A stretch of DNA of 64,000 nucleotides, from the NCBI GenBank assembly GCA_963556255.1, contig OY744607.1, positions 49,955,346-50,019,345 on the forward strand, given 5' to 3'. Every line of letters starts with the position of its first letter. The stretch's first letter is position 1. Position numbers and translations under genes: made by a program. Positions 45,906 through 55,858 of the stretch are shown one piece after another. The DNA comes from Allolobophora icterica (lineage: Eukaryota; Annelida; Clitellata; Crassiclitellata; Lumbricidae). Under the pieces are notes generated by a model. That model was not told the DNA's origin and made no database searches. It saw only the letters and a list, made by a program, of their open reading frames with translations.

Positions 45906-47600
45906 CATTATAAAGTTGTTGCACGGTCTGGTGAGGTAGTTAGAGTGGAGGGTCATATTGTAAAAATTACACATTTTAGGTGCTGCTAAGCTTAAGTCTT
46001 TCCACACTGTACAGCCAAATGTGCTAATTTCCACAACAACATATCAAACTTTTAGTCTGCGAAGACGCAGGACTTGTGAGCATACAGGCTAAATGACAAG
46101 TTTTGCCACAAAGATACCGATGTCGAAGGTTTGCTAACGTCTTTCACGTTTGCATATTCAGCTGGATTGAGAGTTTACTTATAAAACTTAGAACTTGCAA
46201 GCTGCATGAAGGATTTCTACAGTAAAATGTCGACTTTTATCATGTGAAGTCGCAAGGTGTAGAGCTAAAATGAGACCGTTTATGTTACAAAGATGTGCAA
46301 GACATTGCAAAGTGACATCTCTTACGAGGTAAAGTCTGATGAGAAGAGTGCAAACACACAATTTTGGAATGCAGAGACGCGTACGAGGTGAGAAACTTAG
46401 GTCTTTTAGGAGAGTTGCCCTGAAGGTTTGCAGAGTAAAATGTGAGCTTTTGAGTTCCACGAGCGCTGGTCAGGACGGAAAATTTACAACTTTGTTCGTT
46501 TCAACGAAAGATTTGCATGCTGATTTGCGTGTTTTAGACGATCAACTTGGTGAAATATTAGCATGGAAAGGTTTACGTATCGAGACATATGGTAGGAACG
46601 GGTGCATTGTCCAACATTTTACATACACATGTCCAGTTAGCGAACTCTTTCACAAATTTTGAGCTAAAATATCAAAGTTATGAAAAAGAATGTGCGACGT
46701 TTTAAAGGTTTGAACGCTTGAAAGTAAAGGTAATTGGCAAGCCGAGCTCGAATTCGCACGGTTTTGGCTATGTCGTGGAATAAGCGAATTTGTGGAAACT
46801 TTAAGTTTTTGGCTGAAATGTATTTGAAACTGTACATCTTTTGATGATGGAACTGAAGTATATGTGAGTTCTAACGGATAAAGTATGAGACATGTGCGTG
46901 CAATTTGTGTGAACAGAGTGATTTCCATTGTGAAGCATGTTGCATTTTCAGAGGTTGTCACATTATTCCTAGAGATGATTTGTAGGAAGCAGCAGTCGAA
47001 GTACACTTGTAAAATTTTATCATGTCTTGGGCAGTTTGGATGATAGTTCTAGCAAAGCGTTGGAGCTGCAATTTGATAGAAAACGAGAGGTTTCGTCTGA
47101 GAGGAGAGATCTTCTATAGACCTGAAACTTTGCATATTTTCATTCTCAGATGTTTTTCAATTGCATGTAAAATAACTAAATACTCAAAGACACGAGTTGT
47201 AGGTTAAAAGCTGATTTATTTCAATAATACAACTTCTCGCACAACATATGGAAATCTGTACTCGACGCATTATCATTATAGTTCCACACACGCTCAGTTT
47301 GTTAAAGTCAGCGTTTTCACATAAACGGCATTATCAAAGATTTCAATGTTACAAGACCATTTTAAAATAATTAAACTTGACAACATTCGAAATTCGAGCG
47401 AAAGCGGCTACAACATTTGCAAAAAGTTGTAGAAATGTACACTCAAAGGTAAAAGTCAAAGTTTTCAGTCACCAGCAAAGTTGTGCTATAACTAATGAAA
47501 AACGAGCAATATTCTTAGCACTGCGAGACCATTTCTGGCTCTCTTCTTGTCTCTGAACATAGTTTTAAACATACGAGTACTACCGCCGCCACCGCCCGCG
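45906..47600. other. No gene recognised
   Basis: AT-rich sequence with loosely recurring words like those at 43,731-44,596. A 107-codon plus frame (46,339-46,662) lacks splice signals and family resemblance, so I leave it out. Confidence 0.4.
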
Positions 47601-47965
47601 TCACCGATTATTTTGAAATTTCCAAAACAAAATGTCAAGTTTCAAAAATTTTTAGTTTTACAAATTTTTAGTTTTAAAAAGTTTTAGTTTTTAAAAATTT
47701 TGGTTTCAAAGTTTTACAAATTTTTAGTTTTACAATTTTTAGTTTTTAAAAATTTTTAGTTTAAAAAAGTTTTAGTTTTAAAAATTTTTAGTTTCAAAGT
47801 TTTAGTTTGAGAAATTTTAGGTTCAAGGTTTGAAAAATTTTTAGTTTCAAAGTTTTAAAAAATTTTTAGTTTCAAAGTTTTACAAAGTTTTAGTTTGAGA
47901 AATTTTAGGTTCATAGTTTGAAAAAATTTTAGTTTCAAAGTTTTACAAATTTTTAGTTTCACAAT
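47601..47965. repeat. TTTTAGTTTCAAAGTTTTA minisatellite
   Basis: About 20 short copies of (A)AATTTTTAGTTT(C/T)AAAG, period roughly 17-22 bp. Confidence 0.9.
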
Positions 47966-49319
47966 TTTAGTAGATGTGTACTAGCGCTTACAAGCCGCCA
48001 CCACGTCTAAAAATAAGGGGACACCACTTTTAAGGCGCCTCAGAAGCCGTGGTGGCTTATAATGACATAATTCATATTACGCTGAAAAATCTAGACATAT
48101 CTACGAGTCGTTTTTTCGATTTACTAGAGCGTATTTTATGGGGTGGGAAGCCAGTGCATCCAAGCCTTCTCGTGACCAACTAGCCTTTATAAACAGATCG
48201 GCTTTAAAGCTGTGCCTCATTATTTAAGCCCATCCTGTTGTCTATTCAGACATGTCAATCAAGGATTCGTAGGCTTGTCTGGCACACGAACCAGCAGCCG
48301 GCGCTGATAAATGGCTCAATAACACCATCAACTAAAAGGGAAGGGAAGTGTGCGTGCCAAGTAATTGATGTAGTCTATACACTGCCTGATCCCGCACCTG
48401 TTGTTTACAGTCTCTCGCGCATTAGTTCGCGCAATCTAGGTCAGTAACAACCATTCATCGTTGCTTTTAGCCATGGAATGTGTTTATAAGCCTATATGAG
48501 GCCTCGCGCACAACAGAACTATTAACCATTGATCATGCCGTTAATCAGATGTAGAGTGCTCGTATTATGTTTGTATATATGTAGTAGGTTATTAATATAT
48601 TTATAACCGTTATAATGAAGCAGTGCACCGCTTTCTGTTTAATAACATATAAACCTCTATTTAACATAACATAACATAACATTACAAGGTTTTAAGTGGC
48701 TCAGAAGACTATCATCTGTGTCAGAGCCTCTCTCTCGAGCTTCCTCTCAATTGCACCCCGTTCTAGTTATTTATTCTAGTTATGTATTCAAGTTATTTAT
48801 TCTCTTGTTTCTGGTTGCGGTGGCTCCGCCTAATAAAACAAGTGTAATCATCGTATAGCTTGAAACGTTGCTTAACCACGTTTGCTTGAAAGTCTGCAGC
48901 ACTACAATATATGGACTGCTATGTAAAAAGTAATAGACTGAATGAGTCTGTTTATCGAAAGGTTGAAAATATGTTGCCAGGTCGTCGGGCTTTTTGAGCC
49001 CACTGCTATTTTTTAAGCAGTCCAGTTCAGATAAATGCGGGTATGGAATTACCGTGGTTTTTGCTGTGCTCGTTAACCTTGTGGCTGTTGCATTGTCTAT
49101 ATATCATAAAAACATGTGGTTTAGCACACTGTCTATAGTCATTGCCAAACGAACATAAATTTTTAAAGCGACCTGGAAAACCTATATTCACTTCAAAAAG
49201 GGGCCAGTCCCCTACATTCAAGCGCGAAAATGGGTTAAACAGCATGTTTATCCTGTGGTGTGTATTTACTAAAGCACATAACAGATAAAAGGCTAAACAT
49301 AGTACATTCGATAGGCCTT
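47966..49319. other. No gene recognised
   Basis: Contains a short AACATAACATAAC run near 48,665 and a CGGGCTTTTTGAGCCC hairpin near 48,986. The left end of the Polinton-type element should lie here or in the adjoining satellite, but without its partner end it cannot be placed. Confidence 0.4.
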
Positions 49320-50040
49320 TTGCAGTATAATTCGGGTGTGGCATCATATAGGACCGTCTATGAAATTTGGCCGCTATAAATTTCGTTATAATTTAGAAAA
49401 ATTAAGCATTCTGCGGTATTAGAAGTATAATGCGGGCGTGGTATCATTTCGGGACCGTTTGCCAAATTTGGACCCCCCTGCTAATTTCGTTATAATTTAG
49501 AAAAATTAAGCATTCTGCTGTATTAGAAGTATAATGCGGGTGCGGTATCATTTCGGGACCGGTTGCCAAATTTGGACCCCCCATATATTTCGTTATAAAT
49601 TAGAAAAATTAAGCATTCTGCGGTAAAATGCGGGTGTGGTATCATTTCGGGACCGTTTGCCAAATTTGGACCCCCCATAAATTTCGTTATAAATTAGAAA
49701 AATCAAGCATTCTGCGATATAATGAGGGTGTGGCATGACTCCGGGACCGTTTGCCAAATTTTGACCCCCCATAAATTTCATTATAAATTAGAAAAATCAA
49801 GCATTCTGCGGTGTTAGAAGTATAATGCGGGTGTGGTATCATTTCGGGACCGGTTGCCAAATTTGGACCCCCTGTAAATTTCGTTGTAAATTAGAAAAAT
49901 TAAGCATTCTGCGGTATAATGAGGGTGTGGTATGACTTCGGGACCGTTTGCCAAATTTGGACCCCCTGTAAATTTCGTTGTAAATTAGAAAAAATAAGCC
50001 TTCCGCATTATTAGAAGCTAAATATGGATGTGACACTACT
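49320..50040. repeat. 94-104-bp satellite next to the Polinton genes
   Basis: Seven copies marked by AAGCATTCTG (49,404; 49,508; 49,611; 49,705; 49,799; 49,902; variant at 49,996). Each contains GGGACCGTTTGCCAAATTTG and ATTTCGTTATAAATTAGAAA. The unit is 94 bp, or 103-104 bp when an ATTAGAAGT insert is present. It may be a subterminal repeat of the element. Confidence 0.92.
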
Positions 50041-50141
50041 ACGAAACGTCGGCAAAATGTTGACCCCCTCCTAATAATATGCTGGTGGCGCACTGGGAAC
50101 AACAGCAGACTCACTACTCCAACCACCTACGATGAAAACTT

Positions 50142-50747
50142 TTATTTTGAGGTTCGCGGGCAAGACCCAGCGCTGGTTAGTTTCTTGATCAGTTCCGCCA
50201 CCATCTCGTCTTTGCTTTGACTCGGCAACTCTTTTTTTACATTCTTGCTTTGTATATCACGCTTCATCGTTCTATATTTCTCCTCCTCTCCCAAAATAAG
50301 CTTATACTCTTCATCGCTAATAGCCGTGTCTTCCAACGCCTTAGAAATGTGGTCATGAACAGTGTTTAGCTTACTCTCCGCCAAAATACAAATTTCGTCG
50401 TGTTTTGAAGCTTTAGCAACAAAACTTCTACTAATAACATTTCCAATAATATCCAGAAAACTCGTCGCTATGGCTAAACTCTCCAGAACAATACCAGGAA
50501 TAAAACCAATACCAGTGGCTAACATAGCTGCCCCACCCACCCCAGTTCCAAGACTCACCATAGCAAGGCCGGCCGAGGCCCCATTAGCCACATCTACAAC
50601 CCTCTTATACTTTTTGCACAGTTGTCCTCGACTTATCGCCTCAGATCTCAGGAATGCTTCTACTTCACCAATCTTCTGCAGACGAAACGTCTGCGACTTC
50701 GTGTCTGACGAAATTGTCGGCTCCGTAAGCGTTGGATACAAAGACAT
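50142..50747 (-). CDS. Polinton small protein with membrane-like segment, function unknown
   Basis: 201 residues. A charged N-terminus is followed by a Gly/Ala-rich hydrophobic region at about residues 55-105 (LAMVSLGTGVGGAAML, IPGIVLESLAIATSFLDIIG), then a helical, charged C-terminal half with KHDEICILAESKLNTVHDHI. I recall proteins of this shape as recurrent in invertebrate Polintons, without known function. TATAAAAATACA lies directly before the ATG, and the AATAAA on the minus strand overlaps the stop codon. It is the leftmost gene of the element. Confidence 0.8.
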   Translation of the reverse strand: MSLYPTLTEPTISSDTKSQTFRLQKIGEVEAFLRSEAISRGQLCKKYKRVVDVANGASAGLAMVSLGTGVGGAAMLATGIGFIPGIVLESLAIATSFLDIIGNVISRSFVAKASKHDEICILAESKLNTVHDHISKALEDTAISDEEYKLILGEEEKYRTMKRDIQSKNVKKELPSQSKDEMVAELIKKLTSAGSCPRTSK

Positions 50748-50754
50748 TGTATTT

Positions 50755-51309
50755 TTATAGTTGCTCTATTAGTAAAGTTACGTTTAAGTCGATAGATGAA
50801 GTACTTTCAACGCCTCTCTTTTTGCCTTCAATTCGGAAACTCGTTTGTCCTGGAACGAATATTGCCCTGGCTACATCAAATTGCCCACTTGAAATATCGA
50901 CTGTACGATCGATGCTACCACCAGCAGCTGCCGGTGCTATAACGCGAACTGTTGCATCACCACCGCAAACACCAAAGACTGTTAGCTTCCAGAACCCGCA
51001 CTCTAACGAAACCCCCTCATTGGCGGTTTGCAAACTTATACACGGAAAACGCGCAGCGGTCAATGGAAGAGTTTGCCACGCACTGGTGGTTACCGTTCCG
51101 GCCGCCGTATAGATATCGCGGCTGTGGTAATCGTCAGACACGAAGTCGATGTGTTGTTGAGGCACCGCGGTCAATAGCTCTGCGGTGGGCTTCGGGATGT
51201 CGTACCCCCAGTGGCCCACATCACCTAGACTGTCTATGCTGTATTTGCACATGTCTATTTCTCCGTGTTGACGGAGATACCCCCGAATCTTGTAGTGCGT
51301 GTCAGTCAT
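50755..51309 (-). CDS. Polinton-encoded protein of unknown function
   Basis: 184 residues, rich in short beta-type segments (SLECGFWKLTVFGVCGG, DATVRVIAPAA) with no membrane span. It starts 8 nt before the next gene on the same strand and follows the tail-fibre-like gene, so it may be a virion surface or fibre-associated protein; this is inferred from position. TATAGAAAAAAT precedes the ATG. Confidence 0.75.
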   Translation of the reverse strand: MTDTHYKIRGYLRQHGEIDMCKYSIDSLGDVGHWGYDIPKPTAELLTAVPQQHIDFVSDDYHSRDIYTAAGTVTTSAWQTLPLTAARFPCISLQTANEGVSLECGFWKLTVFGVCGGDATVRVIAPAAAGGSIDRTVDISSGQFDVARAIFVPGQTSFRIEGKKRGVESTSSIDLNVTLLIEQL

Positions 51310-51328
51310 ATTTTTTCTATACTACTGA

Positions 51329-51538
51329 CTATCCCCCGTGTCTAAAATATGTATAGATCTGGAAGTGGGTTATTCCAAAAGTAGGTTGTGGTGGGCTGGT
51401 GGCCAAGACCATCAGCCTGAATTTTTTGTATAAACTCTCAGTTGTGAAGGTGAACTCTTGCGCAGAATTAGTCAAAGTGACATTGGAGGTGATGAGCGCA
51501 TCAAATCTATTTTCATTATCGGGTGTCCCATAAATCTT
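51329..51538 (-). pseudogene. C-terminal remainder of the tail-fibre-like gene after an in-frame TGA
   Basis: The frame of the upstream gene continues without another stop for 69 codons past the TGA at 51,539-51,541. The sequence keeps the same beta-rich character (KIYGTPDNENRF, TESLYKKFRLMVLA, HFQIYTYF) and ends at a TAG at 51,329. It therefore looks like the second half of the C-terminal domain, lost by a nonsense change or reached by readthrough. Confidence 0.7.
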
Positions 51539-53485
51539 TCAGGACGTGACACGCGGAGCAGTAGAACTAATTCCCCCAGTCAGACTAACCTTCCATACTC
51601 GCATAGGCGTCGGGCATTCAATCTGTAACCAAGTCCCACTAACCTGAGCATCAATATCGGCTCTCGATCTGGACGCCGTCTTCCACTCACCCCTCACACC
51701 CGAGTTGAATGCCATATGAGGCGGGTTAGTGGGTAAAGATTCGTTGGCTGAGGCAATAAAACCCGTTTCGGAAACGTTTCTGGATAGGGGCGGAATGTGG
51801 CCGCTGTAGTTGAGAATCTTGATGCTCGTCGCGTATCGCCTTTCATTAGCTATCTCACTGTCTACATACCGCTTGTTGGTCAGGTACCATGGTCCCGAGG
51901 GCGGCGTATCATTATTCGTAGTGGCGATGGTGATCAGCCGCGTCACTTGTTTAAAACTCACAGCGTCGCTATCGGATCCTGAAATTTCTGTTGGGAGTCC
52001 AGTCACTCTTTTACCACCCATAGCCAGATCACCGGTCATGGTACTGCCGGATTTGAGCACGCATGCGCTCCTAACGATAACATCTTGCTCGTTGGCGTAC
52101 CTCTTAGCAGCTTCAACTTTCTGGTCCGCATAGAGTCTAACGGAAGCTCCAATCTCAGCGTTTTTCACGTCAACGTATCGTTTATTTGTCACATGCAACG
52201 GTTCTGTTGGTACTCTATCACTCTTTGTCATGTTGTCGGCGATCAGCTTCGATACTTGTGCCATACTCGTCGCGTCGCTTTCGGACGTTGCTGCGCCCGT
52301 AGGGAGCCCAGTAACTCTTTTACCGCCCATGATTAAATCACCAGTCATTGCATCACCAGCTTTAAGCACGCATGCGCTCCTAACGATAACATCTTGCTCG
52401 TTGGCGTACGTCTTAGCAGCTTCAGCTTTCTGGTCCGCATAGAGTCTAACTGAAGCTCCAATCTCAGCGTTTTTCGCGTCCACATACCGTTTGTTAGTCA
52501 AGTACTTTGGTCCAGCCGGCGCCGTATCATTATTCTTAGTGGCGTTGCTGATCAGCTGCGTCACCTGTTTCAAACTCGCGGCGTCGCTATCGGATCCTGG
52601 AATTTCTGTTGGGAGCCCAGTCACTCTTTTGCCACCCATGGTCAAATCACCAGTCATAGAATCGCCGCTTTTGAGCACATGCCCGCCTCTTACGATAGCA
52701 TGCTTCTCGTCCACATATCTTCTAGCGGTGGTGACCTTCTCATCCACGTACTGTCTGTAAGAAGCGTCGCGGGAATCTACATACCGCTTATTCACCACAT
52801 GCAACGACTCCGTGGGTACTCTATCGAGTTTTACTAGAGCGCCAGCGACCGCTGTTGACACTTGTTTCCAACTCGCTGCGTCGCTATCGGATCCTGAAAT
52901 TTCTGTTGGGAGCCCAGTAACTCGGTGGCCACCCATAACTAAACTTCCAGTCATTACACCGCCGGATTTGAGCACGCACGCATTCCTGACGATAACATCT
53001 TGCTCGTTAACATAACTTTTAACAATAAGGTCCTTGTCATCTGCATACCGCCTAACGGAATCTCTCAGCCCCGCATTCTTCTCGTCCGTGTACTGCCTGG
53101 CATCGATAAGCTTTTGGTCTGCATGATTTTCGGCTGCGGTCGCCTTCTGGTCCGCGTATCGTACCACTTGTGCCCAGCTCGCAGCGTCGCTTTCAGACGC
53201 ACCAGCGTCTGTGGGCAGCCCAGTAACTTTGTGGCCACCTATTTTTAGAACACCAGACATCGTTCCACCGGTGATTTGTAAGTTGTCCTGATCTATGATG
53301 TCTGCATAAGCCTTTGTCGCGGCGTCTGTTTCCATCGTGGGCGTTCCCACGTTTGTCAGTCGAAAACCTCCAGCCGACAGAATTCCCATCATGGTATCAC
53401 CCGCTTTGTGGACGAGCCCAGCGGCGCTTATCTGCCCCCCTCCCACCCCACCTCCACCGTCTCTTCCAAATTTATCAACCGGCAT
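51539..53485 (-). CDS. Tail-fibre-like repeat protein
   Basis: 648 residues. A glycine-rich N-terminus is followed by six modules, each with a MTGDLxMGGKRVTGLPT core near residues 33, 78, 178, 275, 378 and 478. The cores are joined by ~100-residue spacers with NKRYVD and RLYADQKAEAAKTYANEQD helices. This is the architecture of phage and giant-virus trimeric fibres, and a receptor-binding spike is the likely role. The C-terminal part (from about 560) resembles a carbohydrate-binding-type beta domain that is cut by a TGA. TATATAAAAA lies directly upstream of the ATG. The DNA repeats about 300 bp apart and may recombine. Confidence 0.8.
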   Translation of the reverse strand: MPVDKFGRDGGGGVGGGQISAAGLVHKAGDTMMGILSAGGFRLTNVGTPTMETDAATKAYADIIDQDNLQITGGTMSGVLKIGGHKVTGLPTDAGASESDAASWAQVVRYADQKATAAENHADQKLIDARQYTDEKNAGLRDSVRRYADDKDLIVKSYVNEQDVIVRNACVLKSGGVMTGSLVMGGHRVTGLPTEISGSDSDAASWKQVSTAVAGALVKLDRVPTESLHVVNKRYVDSRDASYRQYVDEKVTTARRYVDEKHAIVRGGHVLKSGDSMTGDLTMGGKRVTGLPTEIPGSDSDAASLKQVTQLISNATKNNDTAPAGPKYLTNKRYVDAKNAEIGASVRLYADQKAEAAKTYANEQDVIVRSACVLKAGDAMTGDLIMGGKRVTGLPTGAATSESDATSMAQVSKLIADNMTKSDRVPTEPLHVTNKRYVDVKNAEIGASVRLYADQKVEAAKRYANEQDVIVRSACVLKSGSTMTGDLAMGGKRVTGLPTEISGSDSDAVSFKQVTRLITIATTNNDTPPSGPWYLTNKRYVDSEIANERRYATSIKILNYSGHIPPLSRNVSETGFIASANESLPTNPPHMAFNSGVRGEWKTASRSRADIDAQVSGTWLQIECPTPMRVWKVSLTGGISSTAPRVTS

Positions 53486-53513
53486 TTTTTATATACAAAA
53501 AGGTGACGGAAGT

Positions 53514-53888
53514 CTAACATAGGTCAAGCACGATGTCTTCAAAATTCTTTCCGGCAGCGAGCTCTCTTAGCACGGTCAGGCAGAGATGACCACATACCAC
53601 ATCATCGGGCCCCTGCAGCTGAAATGTTTGAGTTCTTATAGGATTTTTTAAATATCGAGAAATTTCGAGAGGCGGATCCAGCCCATAACTGTCAAAATAG
53701 ATGGCTGTAGGCCCATCTATCCAATAGGCAACCCAGTGAGTACCATCGCCGGAACCAGAATCTAAATTAACAACTCCACACTCCTTCTCACGAGCCGCGG
53801 CATGCAGACCATCTCGCATGAAAACACCGCGGAAATGCGGCAGCGCCCTGGCAACTTTCTCTATATCGAAGTTGCTAAGAGGTTTTAG
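53514..53888 (-). CDS. PRO: Adenain-type maturation protease (entered by possible -1 frameshift)
   Basis: This cysteine protease would process capsid precursors. Visible active-site segments are GTHWVAYW (His), YFDSYG (Asp) and QGPDDVVCGHLCL (oxyanion Gln and Cys), in family order. The first ATG is at 53,819, but the frame stays open upstream and encodes LSNFDIEKVARALPHFRG, which looks like the conserved N-terminus of Polinton proteases, so the true product should start farther up. No in-frame ATG exists there. The frame meets the upstream gene at a slippery A AAA AAC in the -1 register. Alternatives are a lost start codon or internal initiation at 53,819. Confidence 0.85.
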   Translation of the reverse strand, partial: LKPLSNFDIEKVARALPHFRGVFMRDGLHAAAREKECGVVNLDSGSGDGTHWVAYWIDGPTAIYFDSYGLDPPLEISRYLKNPIRTQTFQLQGPDDVVCGHLCLTVLRELAAGKNFEDIVLDLC

Positions 53889-54391
53889 TTTTTTTGTCCG
53901 ATGTAGAGACCCGATCCTTTACACATTGGGCAACAACCACCACGAGTCTCACGCCCGAGATATAAACCAGTCCCGCGGACCTGGGCCTCGAGTTCGCGAT
54001 TGTGACGCGCCGCCTCCGCCAGTGCAGCGTCGCTGGCCTGTTTGCTCTGCACAGCCTTTACTACCCCAGCGGTCCCACCAGCCACGGCACCCGCCGCGGA
54101 TAACCCACCAAAAAGCAGCGGGAGGAGAGCCAGTAGTGGAAGAAATCCACCCATTTTAGTCATCTTTTTCAATTGCGTTTTGGTGAATCTCAGCTCCATG
54201 CCAACGCCTTCCGAAATCTTCTTCACGATTCGGGCGGCTTGAACTTTTGTCAGCGCGAGCTTATCGTCTCCACGAAGCTGGCCATGAGCGAGTCGGATCG
54301 TGGCACCAGTGCCGGCGCGCGCAGCTTTAGCCAATGTTTGCTTTTGCCCTTCGGTCAGTGAAAGGCCGAACGCAACGTATTCAGTTTTCAT
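53885..54391 (-). CDS. Polinton core/pX-like small protein
   Basis: 168 residues. The N-terminal half is basic and helical (LTEGQKQTLAKAARAG, KVQAARIVKKI). A hydrophobic segment follows at about 98-120 (MGGFLPLLALLPLLFGGLSAAG), then a C-terminus with the repeated GLYLG/GLYIG motif around a CCPMC pair. A KMGG-F sequence resembles an adenain cleavage site and would release the hydrophobic peptide. Role as a minor core or membrane-active component is inferred. The stop is directly after a slippery heptamer. Confidence 0.75.
   Translation of the reverse strand: MKTEYVAFGLSLTEGQKQTLAKAARAGTGATIRLAHGQLRGDDKLALTKVQAARIVKKISEGVGMELRFTKTQLKKMTKMGGFLPLLALLPLLFGGLSAAGAVAGGTAGVVKAVQSKQASDAALAEAARHNRELEAQVRGTGLYLGRETRGGCCPMCKGSGLYIGQKN
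53888..53894 (-). promoter_or_regulatory. Candidate -1 ribosomal frameshift site
   Basis: On the minus strand the zero frame reads CAA AAA AAC TAA. The heptamer A AAA AAC is a canonical -1 slippery sequence and the stop codon follows immediately. A -1 slip continues as CTA AAA CCT into the protease frame. Confidence 0.55.
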
Positions 54392-54448
54392 TTTTGGAAA
54401 AAATATATCTAAAAGAGGGCCTTGTATCTAAATGTGAAAAACCGATTT

Positions 54449-55744
54449 CTAGTAGACGACGTTGAATTTGCTGCCATCCGATTCAAAATTCAGGAGTCGG
54501 TCGCTGATCAGGACGGCATATGCCGTCGTATTATTTGGTACCCCTTCGTTAAAGTCCACCTTGATTTGTATGTCCTGTACAGAGGTTTTAAGTCGTTCGG
54601 ATTGCCTGCGCACGTCCAGGACGAAGATCGGAAACAAATCTACAAATTCCATTGGTGTCAGTTGGCATGACGATTCACGCGCGTCTATACCGCAATATTC
54701 TTCCTTGAAGTCACGTAGGGCCTTGTAAGCGCGAGAAGTTGTCCTCTTGGTGAAGTCGAGATTCATGTCAACCACCGGGTAACGATCGGTGTTGAGCAAA
54801 GCGAATATGTTGCGAACCTGTGCATGGTCAAACAGTGCCGGATTCTGGCCTTGATGTGCATTCTTTCCAGTCTGAAAAGCAACAAGAATCCAGCGTGGCT
54901 TTTCCGTGCCCGACTTAACGCTCAAACGCCAGGAAAAAGTCGTCGCTCGTGGCACCGCAATGTTGTCGCATTGCATGGCGCGGAATGCCACAGGTACCTT
55001 AACCTTGGCTTCAATCTGCTTCATAAGCATGCTTTTATACTCCAAAGCGGGTATTATATGCGGCATGAACCAGGAGAGTTTAGTCAGCATGATCTGGCCA
55101 TTGGCCGCTGCGGCTTCCTTGAAGATCGCGTCTGCATCCCCCTGCCGGCTCAGCAGTAAAGAGTGTTTGATCCCGTATACGACCTTGTGATAATCATCGC
55201 AAATACCGAATAGATGTCTTAAGGGAACGATGAATGAAAACGTTCCAATAGGGACGGGTTTTCCAATGATCATCAGTCGACGGGCCTCGAAGCCGATATT
55301 CGCAGCCGCCGCCGCCGCACTCGTGTCCTTCTGCCAACACATGTTTAAACCTTCGCCTTTGGAAAAATCATCGCCGTATACCAGCATGCCTTTCATCGTC
55401 GTGGCTTGCCCAGGTGACATGACATTCTCTATCTCGGTATTGTTAGCCAGGTATCGAATTTGAGAAAACATGTACGGGATAGCATTGTTGATGAATGACA
55501 CCAACGAGTCTGCGATGTAAGCCGCGCCAGTTGATGTAATCCTGCCCTCCACAAGAAGGTAGCTCTTGGAAGGCTGTGTGAAAATGTCTTGGTTCTGGAT
55601 GTCTATCTGTATGGCCTGACCGTTGTTAATAGCCGCAGGGTTTTGTGATTCATACTCGCGGTATTCAAACGATTCGATGCTATTATCATCGGGTACCGCC
55701 GAAGCGATGTCCAACATTTCACTCGGCACGTCAAATGCCGCCAT
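54449..55744 (-). CDS. MCP: Major capsid protein (double jelly-roll)
   Basis: 431 residues, the expected size and position for the Polinton hexon-like capsid protein that builds the icosahedral shell. Visible family-like features are the N-terminal acidic stretch followed by SYLLVEGRITSTG, the FSQIRYLANNTEIENV loop, the IVPLRHLFGICDDY segment in the first jelly roll, and the C-terminal IQIKVDFNEGVPNNTTAYAV. Identification is by motif memory and neighbourhood; structure prediction should show two beta-barrels. The frame is intact. TATAATA directly precedes the ATG. Confidence 0.85.
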   Translation of the reverse strand: MAAFDVPSEMLDIASAVPDDNSIESFEYREYESQNPAAINNGQAIQIDIQNQDIFTQPSKSYLLVEGRITSTGAAYIADSLVSFINNAIPYMFSQIRYLANNTEIENVMSPGQATTMKGMLVYGDDFSKGEGLNMCWQKDTSAAAAAANIGFEARRLMIIGKPVPIGTFSFIVPLRHLFGICDDYHKVVYGIKHSLLLSRQGDADAIFKEAAAANGQIMLTKLSWFMPHIIPALEYKSMLMKQIEAKVKVPVAFRAMQCDNIAVPRATTFSWRLSVKSGTEKPRWILVAFQTGKNAHQGQNPALFDHAQVRNIFALLNTDRYPVVDMNLDFTKRTTSRAYKALRDFKEEYCGIDARESSCQLTPMEFVDLFPIFVLDVRRQSERLKTSVQDIQIKVDFNEGVPNNTTAYAVLISDRLLNFESDGSKFNVVY

Positions 55745-55858
55745 TATTATAGCTAAAAAAGTTCAAGCTTCAATTATTAATCATGTTGCAAATGAATTTC
55801 ATATGTGGTGGGTTAAACATTTTTTTTCCGTTTTGTGAATTAGTCGGAAATTTTTTTT

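Noticed and set aside
46339..46662. 107-codon open frame
   Set aside because: Located in loosely repetitive AT-rich sequence, lacks splice or promoter signals and any recognisable domain.
51810..53517. Series of plus-strand frames opposite the fibre-like gene
   Set aside because: Antisense shadows of the repeat modules; they recur at the same 300-bp period.
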